From: Macrothele yani | Taxonomy: Eukaryota; Arthropoda; Arachnida; Araneae; Macrothelidae | Reading direction: 5' to 3' | Length of the DNA stretch: 64,000 nt | NCBI GenBank assembly: GCA_039090855.1 | Contig: CM077005.1 | Location: forward strand, 75,264,607 to 75,328,606 | Part shown: positions 22,673 through 34,474 of the stretch, piece by piece | Layout of the letters: every line of letters begins with the position of its first letter | Position numbering within the stretch: position 1 is the first letter of the stretch | Translations under genes and position numbers: made by a program | The notes under the pieces: generated by a model | What the model saw: only the letters and a program-made list of their open reading frames with translations | Databases searched by the model: none | What the model was told of the DNA's origin: nothing

Positions 22673-22873
22673 GCCGCCCCGGTGGTGCAACGCTTAGCCC
22701 ATTTATCCAAGAAGAGTCTGGGTTCGAATCCCGGTGAGGCATGGATGTTGTGTTTGTCTTACGACACTGGCTCTCCCCTTTCCCTGGAACCAGTAGCCCT
22801 AAATTATGAACGGGCGACTGCTTATAGCCAATTGAGTTGTTCACGGTGTTCGTTAAAACTTCAATAAAAAAAT
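22673..22873 (+). mobile_element. tRNA-derived SINE (family 1)
   Basis: It has the box A region GCCGCCCCGGTGGTGCAACG, box B GGGTTCGAATCCCGGT, the conserved body, and a short A tract at 22864-22871. A deletion shortens the tRNA-like head compared with the other copies. No clear target duplication. Confidence 0.85.
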
Positions 22874-23329
22874 ATCTACTAAGAGTGCCTTTGTGCTCTC
22901 TCAATATTTTTGCAGAGAATTATGGTCAGGGGATGAGGAGTGCCTACAAAACCTATTCTACTTGTTCTGATGGCTCACTGAACCAATCATACAAAGCAAA
23001 GGAGCAATGGTTACGTGAGTCCGATCTGTGGGGATAAAGGTAGTAAAACTTAAAAGTACAGACATGGCATCCAGGAGATATATATTTACTCTCGCCGTTA
23101 CACACTGGCACATCGTCAATGCTCCAGAAGTATTTACTCTGCACATGGTCATTGAGATAATGCTGCCGCAGTTGGTTTTAATGGTTGCATGTTCATCTTT
23201 TTTTGTATACAAATTGCAGATCGATCAAGCAAAAAGAACCTAATGGTGGGCCCAGACGTGTGACATTCGCGATGGATATTCTTGAACGAATAGACGAAGT
23301 TAATTATTACCTTAAGCGGATTTGTTTTT

Positions 23330-23914
23330 AAAACGAATCAACTTTTCATACCTCAGGTAAAGTGAGCACCCACAAGGCCCATATCTGGGGTTCAGAGAAC
23401 CCACATGTGGTTCTGGCGAAACAGAAGGATAACCCTTAAAATCAATGTTTGGTGTGGACTAATGCACAACAAAGTAATTGGACCGTTCTTTTTTACTGAG
23501 CCCACCATTACATTGGGTATTTACATCGACATGATGCAGCTGTGCGTTGCACCTTAATTGGAAGAGCTGCAACCATCGCTAATGTTCCAGCAGGACGGTG
23601 CGCCCTCGAACTGGGGTGCACCTGTCTGTAAATTCTTAGTTGACAAATTCCCTAACAGATGGATAGGCAGAGATGGTTCCATACTCTGGCCACCAAGATC
23701 CCCAAACGTTACGTCCCTTGACTTATTTTTATGGGGCTACATTCAAGATTAAGTTTATGCAACACCAGTTGCAGATATTAACACTTTGAAGGGAAGAATA
23801 ACTGATGCGTTTGCGACCATCACAGATGACATGTTGCAGCAGACATGGAAAAAGATAGAGTACAGACTGGATGTCCTCCGTGTAACAAAAGGAGCCCACG
23901 TTGAGGTATACTGA
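23330..23914 (+). pseudogene. C-terminal half of an arthropod-type DDE transposase
   Basis: The reading gives FHTSGKVSTHKAHIWGSENP, then INVWCGLMHNKVIGPFFF, then MFQQDGAPSNWGAP (catalytic Asp) and FPNRWIGRDGS followed by WPPRSPNVTSLDLFLWGYIQ (catalytic block; the Asp of SPDLT is Asn here). A TAA after the block and an earlier stop after LCVAP interrupt it. The frame then continues to TGA at 23912-23914. The family is common in arthropod genomes. The N-terminal HTH was not found upstream. Confidence 0.8.
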
Positions 23915-24109
23915 TGACCCGGAAAAAAACTAGATTTCAGGTAAGGTGTATTGGAAAACCGTATGTGTCTAACGAGCGTGGTTCATTTTATACGATTTAT
24001 CGTAATCAGGGAAATACTTTAGACACATCCTGTATGGTAATGTCTGCAAGTGCAAGGCAACAGAAGAGGGCTACTTATCATATATACAAGTACAAAGCTG
24101 TCCAAAATA

Positions 24110-25117
24110 TAGTGGCCATCGTGTGCCATGATCTGCTTCTATCGTCCGGGCAGCTGTTGAATACCGTCATGTAGAACTGTGGTGACTTGGACGCAAAGAA
24201 AGTGAGCGAGTGCGTGTTCAAGATCGTCCCTTTTGGTGAACCACCATCACTCCAGGAAATGCTGCAACTACCATAAAAGGTAGTTGTCACTTGCAGCAAT
24301 ATCCAGGAAGTAGGATGGGTGTAGCAGCAGCTCCCAGTCTAGGTCCCTGGACTTGTAACAGGTCATCCGTGTAGTGTGAGGTCTCGCTCCATCCTACTGT
24401 AGGAGGACAACCTTGTGGTTCAGCAATGCTGATCATTTCGACGTGAGTGATGCGTGCAGAGCATCGAGTTGGCAGCACCCATACATCGGCAGTGATAGTG
24501 CTTTTTCTTGACAGCAGCTCAAAAAAGCATGACACCCAATATAACCTACCAAACAGACAGCATGTAGGTGTCAGCCAGCTTCAGGGGTTGCTATGACTTC
24601 TGATTTGGGTTCAACCCCTGTTTCCGGGCACTGACAGTGTCATACAGGACCCATTGTTCATCACCTGCCACAATGCGGTCCAAGAACGGTTCAACTTAGT
24701 CACGTGCAAACAGGGAAACACATGCACTCATACGATTTGCCTTCTGCTGCCCTGTGAGCTGACGGAGTACCCAAACTCCTCTCTTAGGCGCCTTCTCAGT
24801 TTGACGCAGGTGCGTGGTAATGCTGGTGTGGGTAGTCCCTAGCTGTTAGGTTAACTCCAGTGTGGTCACTCGGGAGTCGATCTTCTCTAAGGTCTTCAGC
24901 ATGTCCATATCCACTGTTACGGGTCTTCCGGCTTTGGGACGATCTAACAGATCCACATTTTCCTCTTTAAACCTTTCAAACCAACAGCAGCATTGACGAT
25001 GCGATATGGCAGAGGTACACACTGGAAGTGTTCCTTACCGCACTTGCGGGTGTGCTACCTCAACGAAAATCATACAGCATGCAATGGCGGATGTGCTTCT
25101 TGTCCACTTCCCTGTTA
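24110..25117 (-). pseudogene. mariner transposase relic
   Basis: On the minus strand the N-terminus reads EVDKKHIRHCML, with the initiator ATG changed to AGG at about 25117. Fragments of the two helix-turn-helix units follow, then a DGARPHT block (second Asp) and the mariner D34D block as HPSYFLDIAASDNYL, where the family has HPPYSPDLAPSDYHL. Frames change many times. Terminal repeats were not recognised. It differs in sequence from the mariner at 36444-37717. Confidence 0.75.
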
Positions 25118-25269
25118 GCCGGCGCTAACACTCTTCGACTTCTGACTGCTAACTGCCACTGACTTAACCCACTAACCTGCTGATGTCATTCCGGTGTACT
25201 GCGCAATCTCAGTGGCCAATATGCACCGTAACCGGGGCTTCGACTTCGGGTACCTCGTCCTCGGACATT

Positions 25270-25705
25270 ACTTTCTTTCCAACCGAATATTTATATAGAC
25301 ATGTTTTTTCATAAAGTAGAGCAGTATCAACTAAAATATTCCTTGCCCAAGATTTTTCATGGATCTCTTTTAACTTTCATTGTATTACTTGATCAAAATT
25401 TCTGTAAAGAAGAACAATATTTTTTTCCTTTCAAGTGAGATAGAATTTTCACACTTCACAAAGATTTTGGTCGAATATTCTTTGAATCAGACTTACCTCA
25501 GAACAAACAAATAGCTATCCAATGCGTCCTTTTTACAACTTTTATTTCTTATTTATTTATTTACTCTTGGAAATCGTAATTAGCATCAATATTCAATATG
25601 AAAATATACTACGAAAAATATCGATGCTGTTCAAGAAAAATATGAAAACGGCTGGTGTCCTTTTTTGCGAAATCAAAAACTGATTTTTCAAACTCACAAA
25701 ACAAT
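25270..25705. other. Intergenic, no gene recognised
   Basis: AT-rich, no motif recognised. Confidence 0.4.
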
Positions 25706-25710
25706 GCATT

Positions 25711-26162
25711 TTTTTTCGTCTGGGTTTAACTACCACAAAAAGCAACTGGAAGGGCTTTTTTTCTTTTTTTTTTTTTTTTTTGATTGGAGGTTTAACGACC
25801 ACCCTGAGCAACTCAATGGGCTATAAGCAGTCGCCCGTCCCTAATTTAGTGTCACTGGTCCCAGGGAAGGGAGAGAGACAGTGCCGTAAGACAAAAACAA
25901 TATCCATGCCTCACCGGGATTCGAACCCGGGCCCCTTACAGACGAATGGTCAGAGGCCATCGCTTAGACCACTGCGCCACCGGGGCGGCAAACTAGAAGG
26001 GCTGTCATTAATCATCCGTTTCTAATTCAGAGTCATTGGTCGAAGAAGGAAAAAAGCCAGCGCCCCGTAGACAAATACACCCATGCCTCATCGAGGACTC
26101 GAACCAGGACCACGCTGGGATGACTAGTCAGAGACCTACGCCTCTACAACTAGACCGACGAT
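25711..26162 (-). mobile_element. Old SINE (family 1) split by a younger SINE
   Basis: The left piece 25711-25756 (GGGTTTAACTACCACAAAAA, then GCAACTGGAAGGGCT) and the right piece 26003-26162 are the two halves of one diverged family-1 SINE in minus orientation. The SINE at 25757-25990 sits between them. The right piece retains a worn tRNA-like head (GAGGACTCGAACCAGGACC). Confidence 0.75.
25757..25990 (-). mobile_element. tRNA-derived SINE (family 1), young, nested in an older copy
   Basis: Near-consensus head and body with a long T tract at 25757-25781. It is flanked by AACTGGAAGGGCT (25744-25756) and AACTAGAAGGGCT (25991-26003), a 13-bp target duplication with one mismatch that lies within an older SINE of the same family. 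Confidence 0.9.
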
Positions 26163-26552
26163 TAAAATTGCCAGTACGGAATCACATCGAATGTTAAGTA
26201 AAAGGCTCAAACCACAGGTAACAATTTTTTTCTATCAAATCGAATAAATCTTATATTGAGGCAAACTTCTTGAATGGTATTAATTACCAACGATTAACAC
26301 AGGGATCACCTTCAAATAAGTAGGGGGTCAGAGAATTAACTTTGTGAAAAACCACTATTTAAGCAACTACTGTGGTTTCAATGGAATACAAAACCTCTCA
26401 ATTGCAAATACACTATATTGACCGAAGTAACCAAAAACCCCTTCAAAAGCAAACGAACGGATCTACTGCGTTGTTAAGATGCGCATTACAACTGCAAGCG
26501 GTATAAAAACAAGTCTGCAGCTGATCATATCGCACTGTGAGGTTGAGGGAAA

Positions 26553-27245
26553 ATGTCAAGGCAGGAGAGAACTGACCTTGACAAAGGAAAGATTGTGAGG
26601 TGTTATATTAATGGTTTGTCCATACGAGAAACCGAGAGGCGTATAAACATATCCAAGTCAACTGTTTTGGATGTACTGAATACGTGGAAGACACATGATG
26701 TCCCTGAAGCAGCAAAACGTACCGTCAGACCAAAGAAAATCACTGATAGAGGAAGTCGAAGCCTCAGGAGCGTCCTTACAGCTGATCGATGGAGTAATGC
26801 ACAAGACCTCAGTGTACAGGTGAGTAAAAATGTGGGAACCTTGGTATGCACACGTACCATTCGCAGAGAACTTCATTCCATGGGTTACCGTGGTCATGCG
26901 GCTGTTTATAAGCCTTTCATCTGCACTCAGAATGCCACTCGTCGTTTAGCATGGTGTAAGGAACATTTGTCGTGCACCGTAGATTAATGGAAACGGGTCC
27001 TATGGACTGATGAATCCAGATACACCATCCATCAGTCTGATGTCCCTGTGTGGGTATGGCGGCAGCCGGGGGAACACTATTTACCACAATGTACAGTTCC
27101 TACGGTCACGTTTGGAGCTAGTAGTGTATTCGTGTGGGGGTCTTTTTCGTCGTATGATTCCGGCCTATTTGTTATCGTGGACAAACCTGTTAACCAGCAC
27201 GTCTATCTTGATATTCTGGACAATTATGCCCTACCAACTCTGTGG
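26553..27245 (+). pseudogene. Tc1 transposase, N-terminal part (interrupted)
   Basis: The start ATG at 26553 gives MSRQERTDLDKGKIVRCYIN, a Tc1 helix-turn-helix. A TAA at 26985-26987 follows EHLSCTVD, and the same frame continues WKRVLWTDESRYTIHQSDVP (first catalytic Asp), VWVWRQPGEHYLPQ and VFVWGSFSSYDSG up to LDILDNYALPTLW, where the LINE begins. Apart from one stop the frame is intact, so the element was probably fairly young when it was interrupted. Confidence 0.88.
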
Positions 27246-27949
27246 ATTTCAAAATTGTTTGTTGAGAAAACCAGGGAGGAGGATATAGAAGGCCTGTATT
27301 TACAGTGCCAACAGAAACATAATTGACGACATATGTACAGTGAAGATGAAAAATGTACAGATGCTGGTGTACTATATACAATGGCAATAAAACTTAATAG
27401 ATGGATGTCATCATAAATATACGTTGAGCTACAGAAGTGACCAGCAACAATGGTGCACGCGTAATGCACGAGAGATACACAGTGAAAGAAACAATATGAG
27501 CAATTTCAGTATAAGGTTGTAACAGAGATAAATATGGTAATAATACTATGTACAATGTAGTGATGCACTGGGTAGTTTGCCTATGAGAGGCTAATATCAA
27601 ATGAGCAAGTAAGATTAAAATATGTACAACATGTTCGGTAATAGAATGATTAGCATCATATGAAAGTGCAAAAGACAACGTGAAGACATGAATAAGTATA
27701 GTACAATAGCAAAATCTTGTGGTGAATACTACAGGTAGAAAACTTTACAATGTGCAGGTGAAACAAGTAAATTACAAACAGCAAAGTAAAGAAGGTATTT
27801 CTATATACATGTATTGTATAGGGATGACATCAATTGCAGTGTACTAAAGCACGACAGAAAGACGTAAAATTGCAATCAGAAGTGTTCTACGTAAAAAGAA
27901 AAATAACATTCGGTAGAGTTGTATGCCAGAACAGTTCTCAAAAAAGGAG

Positions 27950-30900
27950 TTGTAGATAAACTGAGGGATCAGTAAACCAGGTTCGATGTGGTGACCAAAT
28001 CCGGAAAAAGCGACGTTTCTGGGAGCCCGTTGAAGCAGATGCATATGCGAGACGCAATCGCGACAGAAGCCTGTTGCGAAAGATATAACACATTGCATTC
28101 CCTGCCTGGAAGATGGTGGGTGTTACTGGAACAGATCATAGCTGTTGATGGTAAATATATGTGACATGGCTGGCTAGGATGAACACATATGCGCTTGCTG
28201 CAGGTAACGGAGTAGGGGGTTGATACGAGCTATATAGGGTACTGTAAGCTCCAAGCAAAATGTTGAGGGCGCACAGATGTTGCACCACGGTAAATGCAAG
28301 ATGATGGAGTGGTAGAGGCACCGAAAAGAAGAGAAAAACTATGATGTACATCTGCAGGCATGTGACAGAAAACGCAGGTTGGAGAAGTGATGAGGGTCAT
28401 ACGATGGAGCCTGGCTGGTACCGTCAGGCGACGATGTAGAAACAACCAATGGATATTTCTCTCCATCAGTGTAGATAGCATAGGTGAAACCGTCGACCAC
28501 ACGCACGGTAAGGTTGTGGGTGGAACATCTGGAATCGGAAGTGGTACAGATGATGATGGAGTACGAAGGAAGAGATAGAGAGAAGAGACAGAGAAACTGG
28601 AAAGTGGGAGGGTAGAGCCTTCAAAAGTGAGAAAGAAGGGGAGGGAAGCGGATAGAACGAGAAATAGGCCAATAGAGGAAGCTAGGTCAGGGTAAAGTGT
28701 GACAATGGCTGTACGGATATCAGAGTAGAGTGAAAGAGAAGCAGGAGTACTAGGAAGCATAGGAGAGATATCGGAGAAAGGTTTCCACAGGAGATCAATG
28801 GTGGGAAAGTCCCGAACAGTCACGACCCCCGCAGGGAGCCATGAGAGGTCGGTGAAGTGAGGGGCGTCAGGGGGATGGATGACGGAACAATGGAAAAGTA
28901 TTTGGGCTAAGGGTTCAGTGGTGGAGACAGGAAGGACACGAAGAAGCGGCAGGGAGTGAAGAAAAGAAAGCGCTTCTGTATAGAGGGAGAAATAGCAAGA
29001 GCAAAGAGAAAAGTGATCCATCATCGCAAGTGTAATAAAAGTAAATCTTGGATTTCGCCGAGAAACCATCACATCCATGGTGACTGTAGTTGGATTCAGT
29101 GATGCTGTCAGGGTACGAAGGAAGGAGATCACTCTATGAGCTCTGTAAAAGAGCACAACATCTGTACGGGAAATCCCTCCTGTAGAGATCGGGCGACAGT
29201 GTGTTGAAACTTGGACCCAGTGATAGTGCGTCCAGATGACTTTGGATGCAATTCTGGTAATCTCCTGAAGGTAAAAGAGAGGTAGTTTGAAGACTGTCCA
29301 AGAATAAAGGCATCTCGAGAGGAGGTAAGTACGAGCTATTATCGCTCGAGTAACATAAGATGTGCAGAACTGTGTGTTCCTCCAAAAGGCACCTGTGCGA
29401 TTCAGACACGCGTGGAGTGAGTTCTAGGTGACATTCCTCGCAGTTAAGGGAACACCAAGATGTACGCCGAGAAACTTTTGCGTGGTGGCAGTCCAAGAGG
29501 CTCCCCAAGGGTTGTCGGATCGGGCGGTCCAGCCTCCGCACGACACTTTTTGTAGTGTTAAGGCTTGCGCCGGAGCAGGACGAGTAGAGTGCGTAGCATT
29601 TTGATAGGATGTCAAACTGAACATTGTCTCTGATGCAGAATGTGGCGTCGTCTGCATACGCCGAATAGGTGATTTGAAAGTGCCTTTTGCGTGCAGTCAG
29701 AGAAGGAAGTACGGCAAGAAAAGCATTATGAACTCTGCGCATGAACGGCTCAAAGGCAATGGCGAGCAATTGCCCTGACAAAGGACAGCCTTGACGTATT
29801 CCACGATTGAAACTGATAAGAGCGGTAAGAAACGCGACCATCCTGACATGGAGAACCACGTCCTGACAGAGGTTAAGGATGGTAGTAACAAAAGCCGGGG
29901 GGAAGCCAAAAGCAAGAAGAGCCAAAGAAAGATATGGGTGAGAGATATTATCGAATGCTCCGCGCTGATATAAATTAATGAGTGCGAGCGATTCTGAGTT
30001 AGTATGAGCGAGATGAGAGAGGTCACGAAGAAGATAAAGGTTAGAGGCGATAAACCAACGAGGGACAGTGTAGGTTTGGTCGGTAGAAAAAAGAAATGAC
30101 AGGACAGGATTGAGTCTACGAGAAAGGAGTTTATTATATAGTTTAATACAGACATTTAACGTGGACCAGGAACATCAAACAAAGATCTTCGCTCTTTCCA
30201 CGTTTATAAATGAGTCACGGAAAAATTCTCATTGGCAGCCACCGTGAGTCGAACCCAGGGTCTTCCAGATGTCTGTATTACTTATCCATTCGCCTTCTAA
30301 TTATTTCTTCAGTTGCTGCTTACCATCTTTGGTGAATCCCCAGCATTGTGCGGGGCTCTAAGAAGCAACCTGCCAACTTGGCTTGGCAGTTAGCGTATGC
30401 GAGTCTGGAGGAATTAGAGGCCGCTGTGGTATAGCGGAAGCATATCCGGCACGTAACTGGAAGACCCTGAGTTCGACTCCCGGTGGCGGCCAATGAGAAT
30501 TTTTCCGTGACTCATTTATAAACGTGGAAAGAGCGAAGACCTTTGTTTGAAGTATATAGTTTGTAATCTAGAATGAGAAGTGAGATTGGACGACAATTCC
30601 CCAAGTCAAGGAGGTCGCCTTTCTTAGGGAAAAGTACGATATGCGCCACAGTGAAACCACTCAAAAGAGAGGAAGAGGTAAGAGCAGAAGAAAATGCAGC
30701 AAGGAGGAAAGGAAGTAAGGCAGAGAAGAAAGTAATGTAAAAGGCAAGAGGTAGGCAGTCAGGACCAGGGACGACACAGGAATTCTGGGAACGAAGGACG
30801 GTACTAAGCTCAGAAGTAGGAGGTTGTAAAAGAGAGGCAGAAAGATGAGAAGGAATCTGAGGTAAAGAAGAAAGTAAGGAGGCAGCTGCAGTTGAGGAAG

Positions 30901-32204
30901 GAGGAGGGATTTCACTGTATTTTTTAACGAAATATTGACGAACGTGGAGCAGAAGATGTCCGAATCTGAGGAAACACTGCCATCAGGTAGTCGGAGAAGT
31001 CGAAGGTGATGAGAAGAACGATGCTTGTCTTCAAAGAGGAAAGACATTTGTAGGAGCATTCCTCTTGACATTCGTAGGAGCATTCGTAGGAGCATATAAT
31101 CGAAGGCGGAGGATGGCCCAACGAGCTCGTGGTTCAAGTAGAGTACATAAGTCGGCATGATACGCCGCATACTGCGGGTCACCAATGCCGAGATCAGTTA
31201 AGATTTGTTGGAGGTTTCTTTCTTCCATGATACGTGATGTATTAACACGGAAAGAATAGCACTTCAAAAAGTGAAGAAGTTGAGATGTCACTGTGAGCCA
31301 ATATGTAAGAGCACAAGTGGCAGTAGCGATTCCAGGAAGGAAACTCTGAAGGAGTTTCCGTACTACAGAACAGAGCAGAACTCTGGATCTTCAAGAAAGG
31401 GTGACTGAAGAGCCCAAAAACGATATCCCGAACTTTGTCGAGACAAGGATTCAACGGTAGTAACGACGGCACAGTGGTCAGAGGATGTTGTGGGAGAGTA
31501 GATACAGTCTGCTATGACAAGAAGACGTGATGAAGTGACGTATAGACGATCCAATCTGGCCGAAGTGAGAGTAGAGGCGATTGCTCTCTGCCACGTGTAG
31601 GATGTTGACGTTGGATGAAGCTGACGAAAAACATCGTGGAGATCAAAACTGCCACGATGGATCGGAGCTGCTCCACCAGACGAGTGCGATACTCGTTGAC
31701 AGTTGGAGAGCGGTCGAGATCAGGTTGGAGAGTGCAGTTAAAGTCACCGCCGATCACAATGTGATCGGACGGTGACGCAGATTGAAGGGCGGTTCGTAAA
31801 GATGTGAACAGCTGTGGCAGTTGAGTGGATGACTGGGGTACATAGATGTTAAATATCAAGTACCTCTGACCATCATAAATGAAGGAAAGGCATTGTAACT
31901 GATCTCGACATAGGTTCTGAACCGGGAGGGAAGAGACGATTTGGCGAAAGCGTGAACGAACGCCTATCGCCATGCCACCATGTCGGGATAGTCGAAAGGC
32001 GTGATAGAATGTGAAATCCCATTGACGCCAACCGTGGAAGAGCGTGGATGAAAGACAATTAGTCTCTTGTAAAAGAACTATGTCGGCATCTAAAGGGGCG
32101 AGGTTTTCATAAACTAGCGAATTGGCTAGTGGGGAGCTAAATCCCCAACAATTCAAGTTCATTATCCTGAACGGATATGTCAGATGGTGGCTGGATTGTA
32201 TCAT
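27950..32204 (-). pseudogene. LINE ORF2 (endonuclease-reverse transcriptase) relic
   Basis: The N-terminus (32204) is an APE-type endonuclease: MNLNCWGFSS, IVLLQETN (Glu), IVIGGDFNCTL (Asp and Asn) and, after a frameshift near 31540, SDHCAVV (Asp-His). Reverse transcriptase follows: FPKKGDLLDLGN near 30600, then RGIRQGCPLSGQLLAI, YSAYADDATFC (catalytic YADD) and SGASLNTTKSV. The C-terminal part has CVFCHMPADVHH (CCHC-like). A 408-bp SINE-derived insertion at 30145-30552 splits the RT. There are several frameshifts. The intact family reverse-transcribes LINE RNA at the nicked target. Confidence 0.85.
30145..30552 (+). mobile_element. Family-2 SINE with an inverted partial copy, inserted in the LINE
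   Basis: The direct repeat TATATAGTTT at 30135-30144 and 30553-30562 brackets it as a target duplication. The right half contains a tRNA-like block (GGCCGCTGTGGTATAGCGG to GGTGGCGGCC, with box B GAGTTCGACTCCC). The last 110 bp (about 30440-30550) and the left part (30171-30270) are inverted repeats of each other, so the whole can fold back. The middle (30305-30420) matches the family-2 SINE at 7230-7480. Confidence 0.85.
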
Positions 32205-32264
32205 CGGCTGCTATGCAAATGAGGTCTAGACGACGAACGAATTTCGTTATCCAGCGTGGATCAC

Positions 32265-33896
32265 CTAAGGTCTCACGAGGCACCGCTTGAAGATGAGAAT
32301 GAGTAATTTGCAATGGTAGAAGAACATCAGGAAGGTTTGCGGTATCAGAGGATAAAACTTTTCTTGACTGTTGGTTGTGACTAGGACCAGAAAGGAAATT
32401 ATATAGAACTCTCCAGTGACTGGAAGTTCAGGAAGTGAATGAGTTTTCCTAAATTGAAGAAATTCATGTGAGAGAACTGGGTCTGCAGAACCAGTATCCG
32501 TATCAGTATCAGGCTCAACAGAAGCATCTGATGCAGTGTAGCCGACTGAGTGATCGCTACTGTCAGAGCGGTCAGTCGTTGTTCGAGTCTTCTTGGCACG
32601 AGTATTGTGGGTCCTTCGACGATTTCCTCTTCCCCGAGAGGGGGTAGCATCAAGGTTGTCAGGTACTTTGAAATGGCTAGATGCAGTGGACCAACCAACA
32701 GAATCAGACGATTGTACTTGAGCATCCCCCGAGTGAGGGGTGAAGGGGAATAAACTAAGGAGCGAAGGTGTGCCGGATAGAGGATGTGACGGTAAAGAAT
32801 ACACAAGTCCGGATTCTGCAGGTCGTGGCGAAGTCACGCGTTGACCAACGGATGTAGTGCTACTTTTGCTTTTGCCTTGTGCAGCAGACGTTGAGGGTAC
32901 CGCTGAAGCAGACGGTGTTTAAGCTGTCAAAGTTGAAGTAGAAATGCGATGTGGACAGAAAGCACAAGGGTGTTCATAACCTTTTCAGATTGAACACATA
33001 GTGCCGACAGTAATGGTGATATCACGGATGCGTGTATCACATCGAATACTGAACTTGGGTGGAACTCGTAGTTTTGCTTCATAAGACGGAAAAAACACTC
33101 TTACATTTCGCCGTAGGCCAAGAAGATAACGATCTTCCGGCAGGGCTGGGAAAGAGGAAAAGGTGGTGATTGTGCCAACTACACGTTCAAAGTTTTGCGC
33201 AATGGACAGTAAAAGTTCGTCAGAAATTTCTGGCCGGACTGGGGAAAAACTCAGAACAGTAGGCATGAGGGAGATAGGATCAGCGTTAATATGGTGGTCA
33301 CCAATATAAAGTCCTTCATTTATAACTTCAAGTGCATATTTGGGTTCAGAGAAATATGCGGTAACTTTACCATCTTTCCTGCCCACGTGTGTGACGGCTG
33401 ACTTCGGGAAGAGTAAACGAAGTGCTGCGCTCTAAGCAGTGAGCTTAGTATTAGCAAGAGCAGTGGAAGGCAATGCTGAGGTCAACTTTACTAAGGAAGT
33501 GTTGACCAGCTGGCGAAGTTGCTGGAAGATCGACGAAGAAGTTAGAGTTTGCATCACATTTCATCTGATAAGGGCCTTTTATAGAAGCCGACGCAGAAGG
33601 TGGGGAAGACTTATTCGAAAGGACGGCTGCATATGGAGCGGCCGGATAATGTGATGACGTAGAGTCTCCTGACGGAGGTGAAACGTACATCGCCTCTTCT
33701 GTCATCTGCTGGGAAAATTGCTGGTCACTACTTAGTGACGTAGAAGTAGAAATCGAATTAGCTGTAGGGTAGCTGAACTACGCTTAGGAGAGGAGGAGCT
33801 TATCTGAGCAGGCCCACCATTGGTGGATGGTGGAAGAGAAGGAAAATTCTTATCAGAAGCAAGAGCTGGAATGTCACTTTCGCCTGATGTCGCCAT
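32265..33896 (-). pseudogene. LINE ORF1 (RNA-binding protein) relic
   Basis: The start is chosen at the ATG at 33896 (MATSGESDIPALASDKNFPS). A Ser/Pro-rich stretch is followed by a 130-residue domain (32985-33386) and a Cys/His cluster CSI-KGYEHPCAFCPH, in which one expected Cys codon is TGA. This cluster resembles a zinc knuckle. After the stop, 32265-32837 holds a basic RGRGNRRRTHNTRAKKTRTT run and then an acidic EPDTDTDTGSAD tract. Such proteins coat LINE RNA in cis. Frames shift at about 33730, 33430 and 32900. Confidence 0.65.
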
Positions 33897-34108
33897 TTGT
33901 AATGGCGAAGTAGAATTCACGCCTTGGCCGACTCGGCGAAGACAATAAAAACGAAGATAACTTAACTAAATGATCACTTACCGACTTAGTAGGGATACGA
34001 GCAGAACCGTGTAACCTTCACGGAACTCACACACACACAAATAAGTACTCGGAACGCAGAAGAGAGCACTAGCAAGACGAAATGCACGGAGCAAAAAAAC
34101 TGCGTATA

Positions 34109-34419
34109 TGTGGCAATACTATGGAACCGAGGCTTGTTGGCATCAGCAGGATAATGCACCGAGCCATAAAGCAAGGACTGTTACGCCGTTGTTTGACGAT
34201 AGTTCCGTATCTTTCGTGAACTGGCCAGCACAGAACCTTGATCTTAATCTCATAGAGCACCTAAGGGATGAATTAGAGCGCCGCATAAGAAGTTTTGTAC
34301 TGAATGGAAGCGCATACCTATCGCTGCGTTCCAAAACCTTGTGGAAAGCGTGTCTCGAAGGGTCAGTGCATGCATTAAAGCCAAAGGTGGACCGACACCG
34401 TGCGAATGTATGTCAATAA
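34109..34419 (+). pseudogene. Tc1 transposase, C-terminal part (interrupted)
   Basis: The frame resumes after the LINE with YGTEACWHQQDNAPSHKART (second catalytic Asp), then NWPAQNLDLNLIEHLRDELE (D34E block, with SPDLN altered to NLDLN) and a C-terminal helix region ending at 34419. Together with 26553-27245 it accounts for a whole Tc1 transposase. Confidence 0.88.
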
Positions 34420-34474
34420 ATGCTATGTTGTATTTCTCTTCTAGGTGTCCGGTGACTTTTGTCAATATATTGTA

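Larger units (their letters stand above)
27246..34108 (-). mobile_element. Full-length LINE (Tx1/L1-like) inserted in a Tc1 element
   Basis: On the minus strand the order is a 5' untranslated part (33897-34108), ORF1, ORF2 with APE-type endonuclease then reverse transcriptase, and a C-terminal CCHC motif, followed by a 3' untranslated region ending CAATTTTGAAAT at 27246 with no poly(A). A short TGTGG repeat flanks it (27241-27245 and 34109-34113). Its 3' terminus matches that of the three LINE copies in the satellite at 55-61 kb. Both ORFs are broken. The Tx1/L1-like placement is from RT motif style and is inferred. Confidence 0.85.
26411..34472 (+). mobile_element. Tc1-type transposon split by a full-length LINE
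   Basis: The left end CACTATATTGACCGAAGTAA (26411, after TA) pairs with the right end, which reads inward CAATATATTGACAAAAGTCA from 34472 (followed by TA). The transposase coding region breaks off after PTLW at 27245 and resumes at QYYGTEACWHQQDNAPSH at 34109. Without the insertion the element is about 1.2 kb, the usual Tc1 size. This shows directly that a 6.86-kb LINE landed inside the transposase gene. Confidence 0.9.

Noticed and set aside
28387..29973. Plus-strand frames at 28387-28578 and 29791-29973
   Set aside because: Shadows of the minus-strand LINE ORF2 without any domain of their own.
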